64,000 nucleotides of DNA from Pseudomonas lalkuanensis (GCF_008807375.1 NZ_CP043311.1:5374001-5438000); one strand, 5' to 3'. Positions 17,301 through 26,571 are shown, numbered from the stretch's first letter. The notes: generated by a model from the sequence alone, not told the origin. Translations and numbers: made by a program.

Positions 17301-19281
17301 CACTCTCGGAGTAGTTCCAGTAGTAGTCGCGGCGCTCGCGCACCAGGCGCACCTTGAGGTCGTCGGCGGCCAGCTTGTTGCCGTCGGGGTCAGCCACCAG
17401 CAGTTCGAACTCGGCGACGCCGTCGGCATCGGTTTCTTCGCCCTCGAACAGCGCACGCAGGCCCGGCAGGCGCTCGGCAGGCCACACCGGCTGCACCAGG
17501 CGACGGGTGATCGGGCGGCCGCCGGATTCCTGCAGGCTGGCCTGGAGGATCAGTTGCACGGGCGACTTGGCCTCGGCCCAGCGGGTTTCGATGTTCAGCT
17601 CGGTCTTGCCGTCGGCGTCCAGCTGGGTTTCGTCCAGTTCGATGTCCTGCTTCAGCTCGTCCTCGGTCACTGAGCCGAACTGGTAGCCGGGCAGTGCCTT
17701 CACCGCTTCGCGCAGCGGGCGTACGTAGAGCTGGCCGGTCAGACGGTTGCCGGAGGCTGGCGCGCCATAGAGGTAGCGGCCGCTGACCTGGAAGCGGGCA
17801 TTGTCGGAGGGCACGAACGGCTGGTCGCTGCCCTTGAGCTCCAGCGCCATGCGCTCGGGCAGGAAGTCTTCAACGAGGAATTCATAGAGCTGCGGCTTGC
17901 CGTCGCCCAGGTCGAAAAGCAGTTGCCAGCGACCGGTGGGCGCCTCGGCGGCGAGCGGCAGCTGGTACTGGTAGAAACCGCCCTCTCCGGCTTCCCAGAC
18001 GAAGCGGCGGCTGACCTGTTCGTCGGGGCGGCGCACTTCCACGGTCACCGGCTGGCCAGCCACCTCGCGGCCATCGGCGTCGCGCAGCAGGGCGTTGAGC
18101 AGCACCGTCTCGCCAGGGCGGTAGAGGTCGCGCGGACCGAAGACGAAGAACTGCAGGGCATGGCTGGCCGGGCCGGCGATGTCGAACTCGGCCAGGTCCA
18201 GCGCCGGCGCGGACAGGCGCAGCAGGCTGGTCTGCTCGTCCTTGCGGGCGATCAGCACCTCCGCCTTGGGCGCCAGCGGCAGCTCGGCGTGGCCCTTGCC
18301 GTCGGTCTTGCCTTCGGCCAGCACGCGGCCTTCGCCGTCGAGCAGCTCCAGGGCGATATCGGCTTGCGCGGCGCCGCCTTCCAGGGCCTGGGTGAAGATG
18401 TCCAGGCGATCACTGTAGCGGTGGGCGGAAAGGCCGATGTCGCTCAGGGTGAAGAGGGTCGCCGGGTTGGAATAGGTGTAGCTGCCGGCCTCCTTCATCA
18501 CGGCGAGGTAGACGCCTGGCTGCTTCATCGGATCCAGGTTGGCGATGGGTAGCAGCAGGGTCTCGCGGGTGTTGCGTGCGGGCTTGAGGTCGAAGCGGCC
18601 GGTGTAGACCAGGTCGGCCATTTTCAGCAGGTCGCGGGCCTCCCAGACGTCCAGGGCGCCACGCTTGCCCCAGCGGGCGAGGAAGCCCGGCAGGGATTCG
18701 GCCTTCACGCGGAAGAAGTCCACATCCACCTTGTCGACGTTCAGCGCGATCACCGGCAGGCCTTCGGCGAGGCGCGTGGGCAACAGCGAGCCCCGGCTGG
18801 CGAAGCCGACGGTCGCCTGCAGGTCGCGGGTTTCCAGGCGGGTGACGTGCTCTGCGGCGAGCCGCGCATCGTTCACCGCGCGCAGGCCGGGGTCAATGGT
18901 CAGCACCAGCTGGCGCTTGGGCTCCAGGTGGCGCAGGCGCAGCTCCATCAGGTTGTCGGAGAGTTCCCAGGCGCCGTCCACCGTGCCGTCCCGGCTGTCC
19001 ACCAGGTGCAGCCGCTCGGCGAACGTCTGATCCGGGTCCAGGGGCACGGAGAAGGTCACCGACAGGGCGCTGGCGCCCTCGAGCTGCACTTCGGAGACGT
19101 CGATCACCTGCAGTTCGCGGCCGGCGTAGCGCTTGGCCAGGGCTTCGGTGTCGGCGGCGGGGCGCGCCGCGGATTGATCGGCAGCCGGTGGCGACTTGCT
19201 TGCGGCTTGCTCGGGGGTGGAGGAATCACAGGCGCTGAGCAGGCTCAGCACCAGGGCCAGAAGTAGTCCTTTCTTCGGCAT
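14377..19281 (-). CDS. Bacterial alpha-2-macroglobulin, periplasmic lipoprotein (YfhM type)
   Basis: 1634 residues, the usual size for bacterial alpha-2-macroglobulins of this class. It starts with a lipoprotein signal, LLSAC with Cys18. It contains a series of MG beta-domains, and the thioester motif is intact: CAEQ at residues 1166-1169 within AYPYGCAEQ, followed by the alpha-helical thioester domain and a C-terminal receptor-like domain. The family traps proteases that enter the periplasm and is thought to work with PBP1C in envelope repair. The pbpC gene is on the same strand downstream, but separated by the adhesin gene. Confidence 0.92.
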   Translation of the reverse strand: MPKKGLLLALVLSLLSACDSSTPEQAASKSPPAADQSAARPAADTEALAKRYAGRELQVIDVSEVQLEGASALSVTFSVPLDPDQTFAERLHLVDSRDGTVDGAWELSDNLMELRLRHLEPKRQLVLTIDPGLRAVNDARLAAEHVTRLETRDLQATVGFASRGSLLPTRLAEGLPVIALNVDKVDVDFFRVKAESLPGFLARWGKRGALDVWEARDLLKMADLVYTGRFDLKPARNTRETLLLPIANLDPMKQPGVYLAVMKEAGSYTYSNPATLFTLSDIGLSAHRYSDRLDIFTQALEGGAAQADIALELLDGEGRVLAEGKTDGKGHAELPLAPKAEVLIARKDEQTSLLRLSAPALDLAEFDIAGPASHALQFFVFGPRDLYRPGETVLLNALLRDADGREVAGQPVTVEVRRPDEQVSRRFVWEAGEGGFYQYQLPLAAEAPTGRWQLLFDLGDGKPQLYEFLVEDFLPERMALELKGSDQPFVPSDNARFQVSGRYLYGAPASGNRLTGQLYVRPLREAVKALPGYQFGSVTEDELKQDIELDETQLDADGKTELNIETRWAEAKSPVQLILQASLQESGGRPITRRLVQPVWPAERLPGLRALFEGEETDADGVAEFELLVADPDGNKLAADDLKVRLVRERRDYYWNYSESDGWTYHYNEKYLNLSEEQVQVAAGGTAKVSFPVEWGPYRVEVEDPQTGITSSLRFWAGYRWQDNAEGGAVRPDQVKLALDKPGYAAGDTAKVTVTPPSAGSGYLLVESAEGPLWWQPIEVPAEGKSFDIPVAKEWARHDLYVSALVIRPGERKASVTPKRAVGLLHLPLDRAPRKLAVSLSAPEKMRPKQPLKVQVQAKNADGSVPKSVNVLVAAVDVGILNITSYATPDPFASLFGRKGYGADQLDVYGQLIEAGQGRLATMAFGGDAALAGGGKRPQTSVTIVALQSAPVALDEQGQGEVSLDIPDFNGELRLMAQAWTDERYGMAEAKTVVAAPLVAELAAPRFLAGGDQTTLALDLTNLSGKPQRLDVQLESTGQLDLAQSAGGQTAPIQLKDGQRTTLRIPVRAVGGYGQGHFKVTVNGLELPGENLPPFSREWTLGVRPAYPAQLKQFRAVLKGDAWSLPAGTLDAYEPDGREALLQLSSRPPLNLGEQVRALKAYPYGCAEQTTSGLYPSLYADAASLKRLGLEGEPDDTRRKSIDLGIERLLGMQRYNGSFGLWSADSEEEYWLTAYVTDFLLRARDQGFAVPPEALKKASERLLRYLQERSLVEVSYSQNADHTRFAVQAYAGYVLARSQQAPLGALRSLWERRADARSGLPLVQLAVAFKLMGDAPRADQALELGLRLQRDNRDWLADYGSPLRDQALILALLEENDLAASAREQRLFDLADLVAGERWLSTQERNALYLAGRGLLGKPEPNWSAQLSAGGQQRELSNQQPGLKLDGALLTEPLSITPAGGEPLYQQLTLSGYPLTAPAAGGENLAIYREFLGANGERLDLNSLDSGELVLVHLAIEAKERVPDALVVDLLPAGLELENQNLAQSAASLDDASSAVKEWQKSMQNAAIKHQEFRDDRYVAALDVSEYGTTHLLYLARAVTPGKYRVPPPTVESMYRPNWQALGEAPEHLVVRGK

Positions 19282-19422
19282 GACAGGCTCTCGTTGGGGA
19301 GTGCGTACAAGCCGCGAACTATAGACCAGCCGGGCGCTCCGGTGGCATCCGGACGACGGCAGGAGCGATGCAGCTCACGAAACTTCGCGCCGCTATACTG
19401 CGCGGCCTGACTGGAGCCCTGC

Positions 19423-20766
19423 ATGAGCCTGTTCCTCGACGCCTGGCGGCATTCCCCGACCCACCGCAAGGTCTGGGCACTGGCCGCGCCCATGATCCTC
19501 TCGAATATTTCCGTGCCCCTGGTCGCCCTGGTGGACAGCACCGTGGTGGGCCATCTGCCCCACGCTCACCAGCTGGGCGCGGTGGCGGTGGGCAGTACGC
19601 TGTACATGCTGCTGCTCGGGGTGCTGGGCTTCCTGCGCATGGGCACCACCGGTTTCGCCGCCCAGGCCGCCGGCCGCGCGGATGGCGGCGCCCTGCGCCA
19701 GGTTCTGCTGCAAGGGCTTGGCCTGGCGCTGGGCCTGGCGCTGTTGCTGGGCTTGCTGGCAGTCCCCTTCAGCGACCTGGCGCTGGGGCTGATGAACCCC
19801 TCCGCGGAGCTGGACACGCTGACCCGCGAGTTCTTCCACCTGCGCCTGCTCGGCCTGCCGGCGGCCCTGGCCAACTACGCCCTGGTGGGCTGGTTCCTCG
19901 GCACCCAGAACGCGCGCGCACCGCTGGCCATCCTGCTGGGCACCAACCTGGCGAACATCGCCCTGGCGCTGTGGTTCGTCCTCGGACTGGACTGGGGCGT
20001 GGCCGGTGCGGCGCGTGCCGCGGTGATCGCCGAATGGAGCGGCGCGCTGATCGGCCTGGCACTCACCCGTGGCGCACTGCGGCGCTATCCGGGCCACATC
20101 GACTGGCCGGCACTGCAATTGTGGCGCAACTGGCGGCCGCTGCTGGCGGTGAACCGTGACATCTTCATCCGTTCCCTGGCGCTGCAACTGGTGTTCTTCC
20201 TGCTGACGGTACAGGGCACCCGGATGGGCGACGCCACCGTGGCGGCCAACGCCCTGCTGCTCAACGGCCTGCTGGTGACCGCCTACGCCCTGGATGGCCT
20301 GGCCCATGCGGTGGAAGCCCTGTGCGGTCACGCCATCGGCGCCCGTGACCGCCTGACCCTGCGCCGCTCGCTGCTGGTGGCCGGGGGCTGGTCGCTGCTG
20401 GCGAGCCTGGGCTTCGCGCTGTTCTTCGCCGTCGCCGGCGGGCTGTTCATCGACATGCAAAGCGACATCGCTGCCGTCCGCGAAGTGGCCCACACCTACC
20501 TGCCCTACCTCGCGCTACTGCCTGTGATCACGGTGTGGAGCTACCTGCTGGATGGCCTGTTCATCGGCGCCACGCGGGCCCGCGAAATGCGCGACGCCAT
20601 GCTGGTCGCCGTCGTCCTTAGCCTGCCGCTGGGTTGGGGACTACAGTTTCTCGGCAACCACGGACTCTGGCTGGCTTTCCTCGCCTTCATGGCGATACGC
20701 GGGATCAGCCTCGGCGCACTGGCCTGGCGCCTGCAACGCCGCGACGCCTGGTTCGCCGCACGATAA
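19423..20766 (+). CDS. MATE family efflux transporter, DinF branch
   Basis: 447 residues with about twelve membrane segments in two homologous halves. The N-terminus LAAPMILSNISVPLVALVD and VVGHLPHAHQLGAVAVG are typical of the DinF-like branch of MATE exporters, which use Na+ or H+ gradients to expel cationic or oxidising compounds. The gene is divergent from the alpha-2-macroglobulin gene and is followed after 35 bases by the DUF2214 gene. The substrate is unknown. Confidence 0.88.
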   Translation: MSLFLDAWRHSPTHRKVWALAAPMILSNISVPLVALVDSTVVGHLPHAHQLGAVAVGSTLYMLLLGVLGFLRMGTTGFAAQAAGRADGGALRQVLLQGLGLALGLALLLGLLAVPFSDLALGLMNPSAELDTLTREFFHLRLLGLPAALANYALVGWFLGTQNARAPLAILLGTNLANIALALWFVLGLDWGVAGAARAAVIAEWSGALIGLALTRGALRRYPGHIDWPALQLWRNWRPLLAVNRDIFIRSLALQLVFFLLTVQGTRMGDATVAANALLLNGLLVTAYALDGLAHAVEALCGHAIGARDRLTLRRSLLVAGGWSLLASLGFALFFAVAGGLFIDMQSDIAAVREVAHTYLPYLALLPVITVWSYLLDGLFIGATRAREMRDAMLVAVVLSLPLGWGLQFLGNHGLWLAFLAFMAIRGISLGALAWRLQRRDAWFAAR

Positions 20767-20801
20767 CGACTACGAAAACCTGATGACCTGAAGGAGTTTC
20801 C

Positions 20802-21260
20802 ATGGGACAAGCCGTCGCCGCCTATCTGCATTTCCTCTCGATCTTCATGCTCTTCGCCCTGCTCGTGCTGGAGCATCGCCTGTTCAAGCTGCCGCTGGAC
20901 CTTGAGCGCGCGCGCAGCCTGGTGCGAATCGACATCGCCTACGGCCTGGCCGCCGGCGTGGTGCTGCTCACCGGCCTGGCGCGGGTGGTCTGGTACGGCA
21001 AGGGGCTGGATTACTACCTGCACAACTCCATGTTCCACGCCAAGATGGGGCTGTTCGTGCTGATCGCCCTGCTCTCCGGCTTCCCCACCTTCGTCTTCCT
21101 CAACTGGCGCAACGCGCTGAAGGCCGGCCAGGTCCCGGAGGTCAGCCCCGGCAAGGCCAGGGCGGTAATCATGGTGATCCGCCTGGAATTGCTGCTGGCG
21201 CTGCTGCTGCCGCTGTTCGCGGTGCTGATGGCGCGCGGTCACGGGGTGATGGGCAGCTGA
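20802..21260 (+). CDS. DUF2214 family inner-membrane protein
   Basis: 152 residues with four membrane segments. The first, HFLSIFMLFALLVLEHRLFK, carries conserved-looking His residues. The function of DUF2214 is not established. AAGGAG lies 9 bases before the ATG. It lies in the same direction as the MATE gene with a 35-base gap, so a two-gene operon is likely. It is followed by a TAGGGTGCGC palindromic element. Confidence 0.8.
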   Translation: MGQAVAAYLHFLSIFMLFALLVLEHRLFKLPLDLERARSLVRIDIAYGLAAGVVLLTGLARVVWYGKGLDYYLHNSMFHAKMGLFVLIALLSGFPTFVFLNWRNALKAGQVPEVSPGKARAVIMVIRLELLLALLLPLFAVLMARGHGVMGS

Positions 21261-21278
21261 GGCTGACAGCGGTTCCCC

Positions 21279-21354
21279 GTAGGGTGCGCTGCGCGCACCG
21301 ATGCCAGGCCAGCGCCGGCGCAATGTTCAACCGCCGGTGCGCAGGGCGCACCCT
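21279..21354. repeat. TAGGGTGCGC/GCGCACCCT palindromic element, copy 1
   Basis: Arms AGGGTGCGCTGCGCGCACCG and CGGTGCGCAGGGCGCACCCT are imperfect inverted copies flanking about 30 bases. The same arms recur at 52877-52938 and 55718-55780, so this is a dispersed REP-like element. Confidence 0.7.
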
Positions 21355-21369
21355 GCCGGCGCCTCTGCC

Positions 21370-21993
21370 CTACAACTGCACGTCGGGGAAGGGCTCGGGG
21401 GCGAAGACCGGATTGAAGGACAGGCGTTCCCGGGCCTGCTGGAGCGCAGCGTTCACGGCCTCCTCGCCATCGGCCAGCCCCTGCAGGTGGAGGTATTCCA
21501 CATGGTGCAGGCCGATGATGCCGAGCACGTGGCGCAGGTAGGGGGATAGGAAATCCATCTGCTTGGCCTTGGCGCCCAGGTAATGGCCGCCTGAACTCAG
21601 CACCACGAAGGTCGGCCGGTCCTCCAGCAGGCCGACGCGCTGGCCGTTGTGGATTTCGAAGGTGCGGCGGATGCGCACCACATAGTCCAGCCAGAGTTTC
21701 AGCGCCGCCGGCACCATGTAGTTGTGCATGGGCGTGGAGATGATCAGATAGTGGCTGCGCTCCAGCTCGCCGATCAGTTGCTCGGACAGGACGAAGTGCT
21801 CATCCGCGCGATCCGCATGACCCACCACCGCGCCCGCATAGTCGGCGCAGATCGGCGGCAGGGGTTCGCGCACGAGATTGCGCACGATCACCTCGGCCTT
21901 GGGGTGGATGCGCCGGGCCATTTCCCGGGCCAGCTGACCGCCGGGCGAGGCCAGGTCGTTGGGGCTGCATTCGAGCAACAGGACGCGCGGCAT
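21370..21993 (-). CDS. FMN-dependent NADH-azoreductase family flavodoxin-like reductase
   Basis: 207 residues with a flavodoxin-like fold. The N-terminal phosphate-binding loop is LLECSPN, then STPMHNYMVPAALKLWLDYVVR, the AzoR-type FMN-binding stretch, and SSGGHYLGAKAKQMDF. Such enzymes reduce azo compounds and quinones with NAD(P)H. ATG 21993 has CTGGAG 9 bases upstream; the frame is open further upstream into the speA terminator region, which argues against an earlier start. It is transcribed toward the DUF2214 gene. Confidence 0.85.
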   Translation of the reverse strand: MPRVLLLECSPNDLASPGGQLAREMARRIHPKAEVIVRNLVREPLPPICADYAGAVVGHADRADEHFVLSEQLIGELERSHYLIISTPMHNYMVPAALKLWLDYVVRIRRTFEIHNGQRVGLLEDRPTFVVLSSGGHYLGAKAKQMDFLSPYLRHVLGIIGLHHVEYLHLQGLADGEEAVNAALQQARERLSFNPVFAPEPFPDVQL

Positions 21994-22116
21994 GGTGATG
22001 ACTCCAGGTAAAAATGAAGGCTGGCGGAAATGAAAGCGCCGGACGGGAAATTTTGCCAGGGAGTTGGTCGCCTGGCGGCCTCCTCTCTGTTTCAGCGAAT
22101 GAATGCGCCCACGCAT

Positions 22117-22147
22117 GAAAAAGCCCGGCACAGGGCCGGGCTTTTTC
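22117..22147 (-). terminator. Strong intrinsic terminator of speA
   Basis: GAAAAAGCCCGGC (22117-22129) pairs perfectly with GCCGGGCTTTTTC (22135-22147) and gives a U-run in the minus direction, 14 bases beyond the speA stop. The symmetrical A/T ends could also end transcripts from the other strand. Confidence 0.9.
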
Positions 22148-22160
22148 ATTCACCACGCTG

Positions 22161-24074
22161 TCAGGAAGACAGGTAGGACGAGCGGGTCAGCCCCAGGCGC
22201 AGGGCGTCGATGAACTGGGTGCGCTCGCGCGGGCTCAGCCTGGCGCTGGCGACCTTGTCGCGGTAGTGCGCCATCAGCTCCTCGGGGGACAGGTGCACGT
22301 AGCGCAGCATGTCTTCGATGGTGTCGTGGGTTTCGATACCCGCGTGGTACACGCTGCCATCGTCATGCTGGTAGACGTTCACCGAGTCGGTGTCGCCGAA
22401 CAGGTTGTGCATGTCGCCGAGGATTTCCTGGTAGGCGCCCACCAGGAACACGCCCAGCAGGTAGTCCTCGCCTTCGCGCACCTCGTGCACGGGCATGCTG
22501 GTTTCGATGCTCTGCTCGTCGACGTACTGGTTGATCTTGCCGTCGGAATCGCAGGTCAGGTCCTGCAGCACGGCACGGCGCAGGGGTTCTTCGTCGAGCC
22601 GGTGCAGCGGGATGATCGGCAGTACCTGGCCGATGGCCCAGGTGTCCGGCAGGCTCTGGAACACCGAGAAGTTGCAGATGTACTTCTCCGCCAGCTTGTC
22701 GTTCAGCTCATCCAGCACCTGGCGGTGGGAACGCTGGCGTGCTTTCAGCTGGTTGTGCAGACGGCGGCAGATGGCGAAGTAGGTTTGCTCGGCCAGGGCT
22801 TTCTCGGCCAGGCTCAGCTTGCCTTCGGCGTACTGGGCGGCGGCGTCGCTCATGTAGTGGGTCGCGCGCCAGTAGGTCTCGGTGACCATCTCGGCATCGG
22901 TCGGGCCCAGCAGTTCGGCCAGCCAGCGGACGATCTCCGGTTGCTCCTCCAGGTTGGTGAACTTCGGCACCTCGTCGTTGTGGCGCTCGACGTCGGTCAC
23001 CTGCATCACCAGCACCGCGTGGTGCGCGGTCATGGCGCGGCCGCTCTCGGAGAAGATGTGCGGGTGCGGCAGGCCCTGCGCGTCGCAGAACTCCTTGAGC
23101 ATGCCCACCACCACGCCGGCGTAGTCGTCCATGTCGTAGTTGATGGAGCTGGCGTTGCGCGAGTGGGTGCCGTCGTAGTCCACGCCCAGGCCGCCACCGA
23201 CGTCGATGTGGTCGACCGGCAGGCCGAGGTTGCGCAGCTCGGCGTAGTAGCGGATGGCTTCCTTGAAGCCGTGCTGGTAGTCGGCCAGGTTGGCGATCTG
23301 CGAACCCATGTGGAAGTGCAGCAGGCGCACGCCCTGGTCCAGGCCGGCCTTGCGGAAGCGCTCGACCACCGAGAGGATCTGCGCGGCGGACAGGCCGAAC
23401 TTGGATTTCTCGCCACCGGTGTCGGCCCACTTGGACGAGGCCAGGGACGACAGGCGCACGCGCAGGCCCACCTGGGGAGCGACCTTGAGTTCGGCGGCGA
23501 CGTCGATGACGAAGTCCACCTCGGCTTCCTTCTCGATGACGATGAAGACGTTGTGGCCAAGCTTCTGGCCCATCAGCGCCAGGCGGATGAACTCGCGGTC
23601 CTTGTAGCCGTTGCAGACGATGGTGCCGCCCTTCGGCGCCAGGGCCAGCACGGCCAGCAGCTCGGGCTTGGAGCCGGCTTCCAGGCCGATGGAGACGTTC
23701 TGGGTGGCGATGATGTTTTCCACCACCGCTTCCTGCTGGTTGACCTTGATCGGGTACAGGGCGGTGTACTTGCTCTGGTATTCCAGGCGCTCGATGTTGG
23801 CGTCGAAGGCACCGGTCAGCTGGCGCACGCGGTCCTGCAGGATGTCGGGAAAACGCACCAGCAGAGGCAGCGACAGGCCCGTCTCGCGCAGGTCGCTGAC
23901 GATGTCGAAGAAGTCCACCGGCGCGCTGCCGACACCGCGCGGACGCACTTCGACGCGGCCCGCTTCATTGATTGCGAAATAGCCGGCCCCCCAGTGGCGA
24001 ATGCCATAGACACTGCGGCTGTCGGCCACGGTCCAGCTGGTGCCATCGTCTTTGCGCGTGCGTCGTGCAGACAT
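22161..24074 (-). CDS. speA: Biosynthetic arginine decarboxylase
   Basis: 637 residues, the normal size for the PLP-dependent fold III arginine decarboxylase that converts arginine to agmatine, the first step toward putrescine and spermidine. The PLP lysine is in [15 protein letters not shown] (Lys110). The glycine-rich and barrel motifs [12 protein letters not shown] and [12 protein letters not shown] are intact, as is the C-terminal [17 protein letters not shown] precedes ATG 24074. A strong terminator follows directly. Confidence 0.96.
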   Translation of the reverse strand: MSARRTRKDDGTSWTVADSRSVYGIRHWGAGYFAINEAGRVEVRPRGVGSAPVDFFDIVSDLRETGLSLPLLVRFPDILQDRVRQLTGAFDANIERLEYQSKYTALYPIKVNQQEAVVENIIATQNVSIGLEAGSKPELLAVLALAPKGGTIVCNGYKDREFIRLALMGQKLGHNVFIVIEKEAEVDFVIDVAAELKVAPQVGLRVRLSSLASSKWADTGGEKSKFGLSAAQILSVVERFRKAGLDQGVRLLHFHMGSQIANLADYQHGFKEAIRYYAELRNLGLPVDHIDVGGGLGVDYDGTHSRNASSINYDMDDYAGVVVGMLKEFCDAQGLPHPHIFSESGRAMTAHHAVLVMQVTDVERHNDEVPKFTNLEEQPEIVRWLAELLGPTDAEMVTETYWRATHYMSDAAAQYAEGKLSLAEKALAEQTYFAICRRLHNQLKARQRSHRQVLDELNDKLAEKYICNFSVFQSLPDTWAIGQVLPIIPLHRLDEEPLRRAVLQDLTCDSDGKINQYVDEQSIETSMPVHEVREGEDYLLGVFLVGAYQEILGDMHNLFGDTDSVNVYQHDDGSVYHAGIETHDTIEDMLRYVHLSPEELMAHYRDKVASARLSPRERTQFIDALRLGLTRSSYLSS

Positions 24075-24206
24075 CGGTTTCCCCCTATGGGATAGAAAAG
24101 GGCCATGCCCGCCGGATCGTGCCGGGCGGGCGCGGACAGGTTAATTCGGTCGTGTGACGTTGGAGAGTTGACCGTTGCAATGACGGTCAGTTTAGAAAGC
24201 CGTGGC

Positions 24207-24578
24207 TCAGCCGCCGGATTTCTTCGCCTTGAAGCCGCGTTTGGCGAGTTCTTCAAGCAACAGGTCCACGTGGTCGCCCTGGATCTCGATCACGCCGTCC
24301 TTCAGGGCTCCACCGGTTCCGCAACGACGCTTGAGCGCAGTGGCCAGCTCCTTGAGCTCGTCGCCCGCCAGCGGCACGCCGCTGATGGTGGTGACGGTCT
24401 TGCCGCCACGGCCCTTGGATTCACGACGAACGCGGGCAATGCCATCGCCAGCAGGCACGGTGGCTTGCTTGCAGATGCAGGCATCGATGGGCTGGCGGCA
24501 ATCCGGGCAGTGCCGGCCGCTGTCGGTGGAGTACACCAGGCCGCCGAGGGCGGCAAAGGACGAAGCTTTCTTGACCAC
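24207..24578 (-). CDS. SUI1/eIF1-like translation factor, YciH family
   Basis: 123 residues. An N-terminal segment with Cys24-x2-Cys27 and Cys34-x-Cys36 could bind zinc. The C-terminal SUI1 domain has GKTVTTISGVPL and CGTGGALKDGVIEIQGDH, typical of eIF1 and bacterial YciH, which affects start-site fidelity on the small ribosomal subunit. It sits upstream of speA on the same strand with a 132-base gap. Confidence 0.9.
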   Translation of the reverse strand: MVKKASSFAALGGLVYSTDSGRHCPDCRQPIDACICKQATVPAGDGIARVRRESKGRGGKTVTTISGVPLAGDELKELATALKRRCGTGGALKDGVIEIQGDHVDLLLEELAKRGFKAKKSGG

Positions 24579-24976
24579 CGGCTTTCCTCGTAGGGGTCAG
24601 GATAGCGACTGGTCGGCGGGGTGCCGACCGCGAAGCCCCACTCTGGCAGGGGCAGCGCTGCCTGGCCGGGAGGCCAGGGTTGAAAGGCGGCGAAATTTAT
24701 CAGCTATTGCGCCGGATGCTAAGTACGAAAATGCGCCATTGATCGACAGATTGGCGACCTCGTGCAGCATCCCGCACGAAAGGGTCCGGAATATTGCACA
24801 AACCCGCGCCTGGCGCGGGTTTGGAGGGAGAAAAAGGCGAATTTCATTGTGCGGGATCGGCGAAAGCCTGTCGGGGCGAACTCATTCGCCAAGCAGGCCG
24901 AAGACCTGCCCTTCGAGATCGCAGGGCTGCTACGCAACCCTTGGCTATTGAAATCGCCCCGACAAGAGGAGTGCAC
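24579..24976. other. 398-base intergenic stretch with a REP-like inverted repeat
   Basis: Upstream of the SUI1 gene and downstream of the Nudix gene. The right half contains a composite element bounded by perfect 11-base arms TGTCGGGGCGA (24869-24879) and TCGCCCCGACA (24954-24964), enclosing the REP-like core GCGAACTCATTCGCCAAGCAGG. Any SUI1 promoter must lie in the left half; I saw no clear hexamers. No coding sequence is supported. Confidence 0.6.
24869..24964. repeat. REP/BIME-like element
   Basis: Perfect terminal arms (11 bases) around a core shared with the elements at 45025-45067 and 45161-45208 (GCGAA-TCATTCGC followed by AAGCAGG...CCTGCC). It ends 13 bases before the 3' end of the Nudix gene. 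Confidence 0.7.
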
Positions 24977-25501
24977 CTAAAAGGACGCGAGGTACAGCTT
25001 CAGCGCCTTGAGAGAGTCGGGGCAGCAGGGCTCGACGGCCAGCGCCTCGTCCACCGACATGAAGCGCGCTTCCATCACTTCTTCCGGCTGCAGTTTCAGC
25101 GGCGCGTCGGACACGGCGGAAAACACCGCGCCCCAGAGGCGGTTGCCCGGTTCGTCGAAATAGAAGCGGCCATGCTCGCGCAGCGGCACCCCACCGACGC
25201 CGAGTTCTTCTTCCAGTTCGCGGGCGGCGGATTCGGCGTAGTCCTCGCCTTCCTGCACCATGCCGCCAGCGGCCACGTCCCAGTAGCCCGGGTACAGCGC
25301 CTTGCTCAGGGTGCGGCGATGCACACAGAGCTGGCCGGCGGAGTTGAACAGCAGGATGAAGGTGCCCCGGGAGATCAGCCCGCGCTCGCGCACCTCGGCG
25401 CGGGGCAGTCCGCCGAGGGAGCGGTCCTGCTCGTCGACCCAGGCGACCCGCTCGGCATCCGAGGCGGCGCGATGGGCCGCCTCGCGCGCGTCGATGGCCA
25501 T
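24977..25501 (-). CDS. Nudix hydrolase
   Basis: 174 residues. The Nudix box GGMVQEGEDYAESAARELEEELGV fits GX5EX7REUXEEXGU fully, so a metal-dependent nucleoside diphosphate-X hydrolase is expected; the surrounding sequence resembles YfcD-like members. The substrate is unknown. ATG 25501 overlaps the stop of the DUF2333 gene by one base (TGATG), which shows translational coupling and fixes the start. Confidence 0.9.
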   Translation of the reverse strand: MAIDAREAAHRAASDAERVAWVDEQDRSLGGLPRAEVRERGLISRGTFILLFNSAGQLCVHRRTLSKALYPGYWDVAAGGMVQEGEDYAESAARELEEELGVGGVPLREHGRFYFDEPGNRLWGAVFSAVSDAPLKLQPEEVMEARFMSVDEALAVEPCCPDSLKALKLYLASF

Positions 25502-26571
25502 CAGCCCTGCTCCAGCAGCTGACGCAGGTCGATCACCGCGGCGTTGGCGCGGGAAATGTAGTTGGCCATCACCAGCGAGTGGTTGGCCAGCACGCCGTAG
25601 CCGCTGCCGTTGAGCACCATCGGGCTCCACAGCGGCTCCTGGGCGGCCTCCAGTTCACGGATGATCTGGCGCACGCTGATGGTGGCGTTCTTCTTCGCCA
25701 GCACATCGGCGAAGTCGACTTCGATGGCGCGCAGGATGTGGGACAGCGCCCAGGCCTGGCCGCGGGCTTCATAGAAGACGTTGTCGATCTGCAGCCAGGG
25801 GGTCTCGACGATCTCTTCGCTCACTTCCGGCACCTTGCCCGAGGCGGCGGCGGCTTCCGGGCTGATATCGGTGTTCAGGCGCACGCGGCCGACGCTGGCG
25901 GACAGGCGCTGGGACAGCGAACCCAGGCGGGTGGCGACGTCGCCCAGCCAGTTGTTCAGGTTGTCGGCGCGGGTATAGAACTGGGCGTTGGGCTGGTTCG
26001 GGTTGGCCAGGCGGGCCAGGTAGCGATCCAGCGAACGGATGCCTTCCCGGTACTCGGACTCGGACGCCGGCAGCGCCCAGCTCTTGTTGTCGAAGTTGAA
26101 GCGCGGTTCGGCCTTGGCCAGGTCCGGGTCTTCGGTGGACTGTGACTGGGAGCGGGCGAAGTCCTTGCGCAGGGCGCGGGACAGGTCACGCACCTGGACC
26201 AGCACGCCGTACTCCCAGCTCGGCATGTTGTCCAGCCAGAGACCGGGCGGGGCCAGGTCGTTGGAGACGTAGCCGCCGCTCTTGTCCAGCAGGGTCTGGG
26301 CAACGGTCTTGAGGGTTTCCACGGTGGTATAGCCACTGACCATCTGGCGGCCGGCACGATCGGCGGCGGCCTGGGCGTTCTGCTGCACGGGGAAGAGGTC
26401 GGGCTCGCGGCTCCAGTACCAGCCCACCACCACGCAGGCGATCAGGTAGATCACCAGCAGGCTGCCGAGGGCGCGACTCATCCACATGCCACCGAGGTAG
26501 CTGCGCACATCGTCAACCGAATCATCGACGCGCTCACGCGCATCGCCCATACGCTTCTTCCAGTCCAGCAT
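25501..26571 (-). CDS. DUF2333 family membrane protein
   Basis: 356 residues. A short cytoplasmic start (MLDWKKRMGDARERVDDSVDD) is followed by one membrane segment (about 33-52, LGSLLVIYLIACVVVGWYW). A long mostly helical, probably periplasmic domain comes next. The function is unknown. ATG 26571 has AAGGA 8 bases upstream. It is coupled to the Nudix gene by a one-base overlap and is divergent from gcbA. The pair next to gcbA matches the order I recall in P. aeruginosa. Confidence 0.85.
   Translation of the reverse strand: MLDWKKRMGDARERVDDSVDDVRSYLGGMWMSRALGSLLVIYLIACVVVGWYWSREPDLFPVQQNAQAAADRAGRQMVSGYTTVETLKTVAQTLLDKSGGYVSNDLAPPGLWLDNMPSWEYGVLVQVRDLSRALRKDFARSQSQSTEDPDLAKAEPRFNFDNKSWALPASESEYREGIRSLDRYLARLANPNQPNAQFYTRADNLNNWLGDVATRLGSLSQRLSASVGRVRLNTDISPEAAAASGKVPEVSEEIVETPWLQIDNVFYEARGQAWALSHILRAIEVDFADVLAKKNATISVRQIIRELEAAQEPLWSPMVLNGSGYGVLANHSLVMANYISRANAAVIDLRQLLEQG

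Noticed and set aside
22266..24095. A plus-strand frame of 609 codons opposite speA
   Set aside because: Antisense to a fully conserved arginine decarboxylase; no domains.
24762..24980. A 72-codon plus-strand frame before the Nudix gene
   Set aside because: It runs through the REP-like element; composition and position show it is repeat sequence, not a gene.
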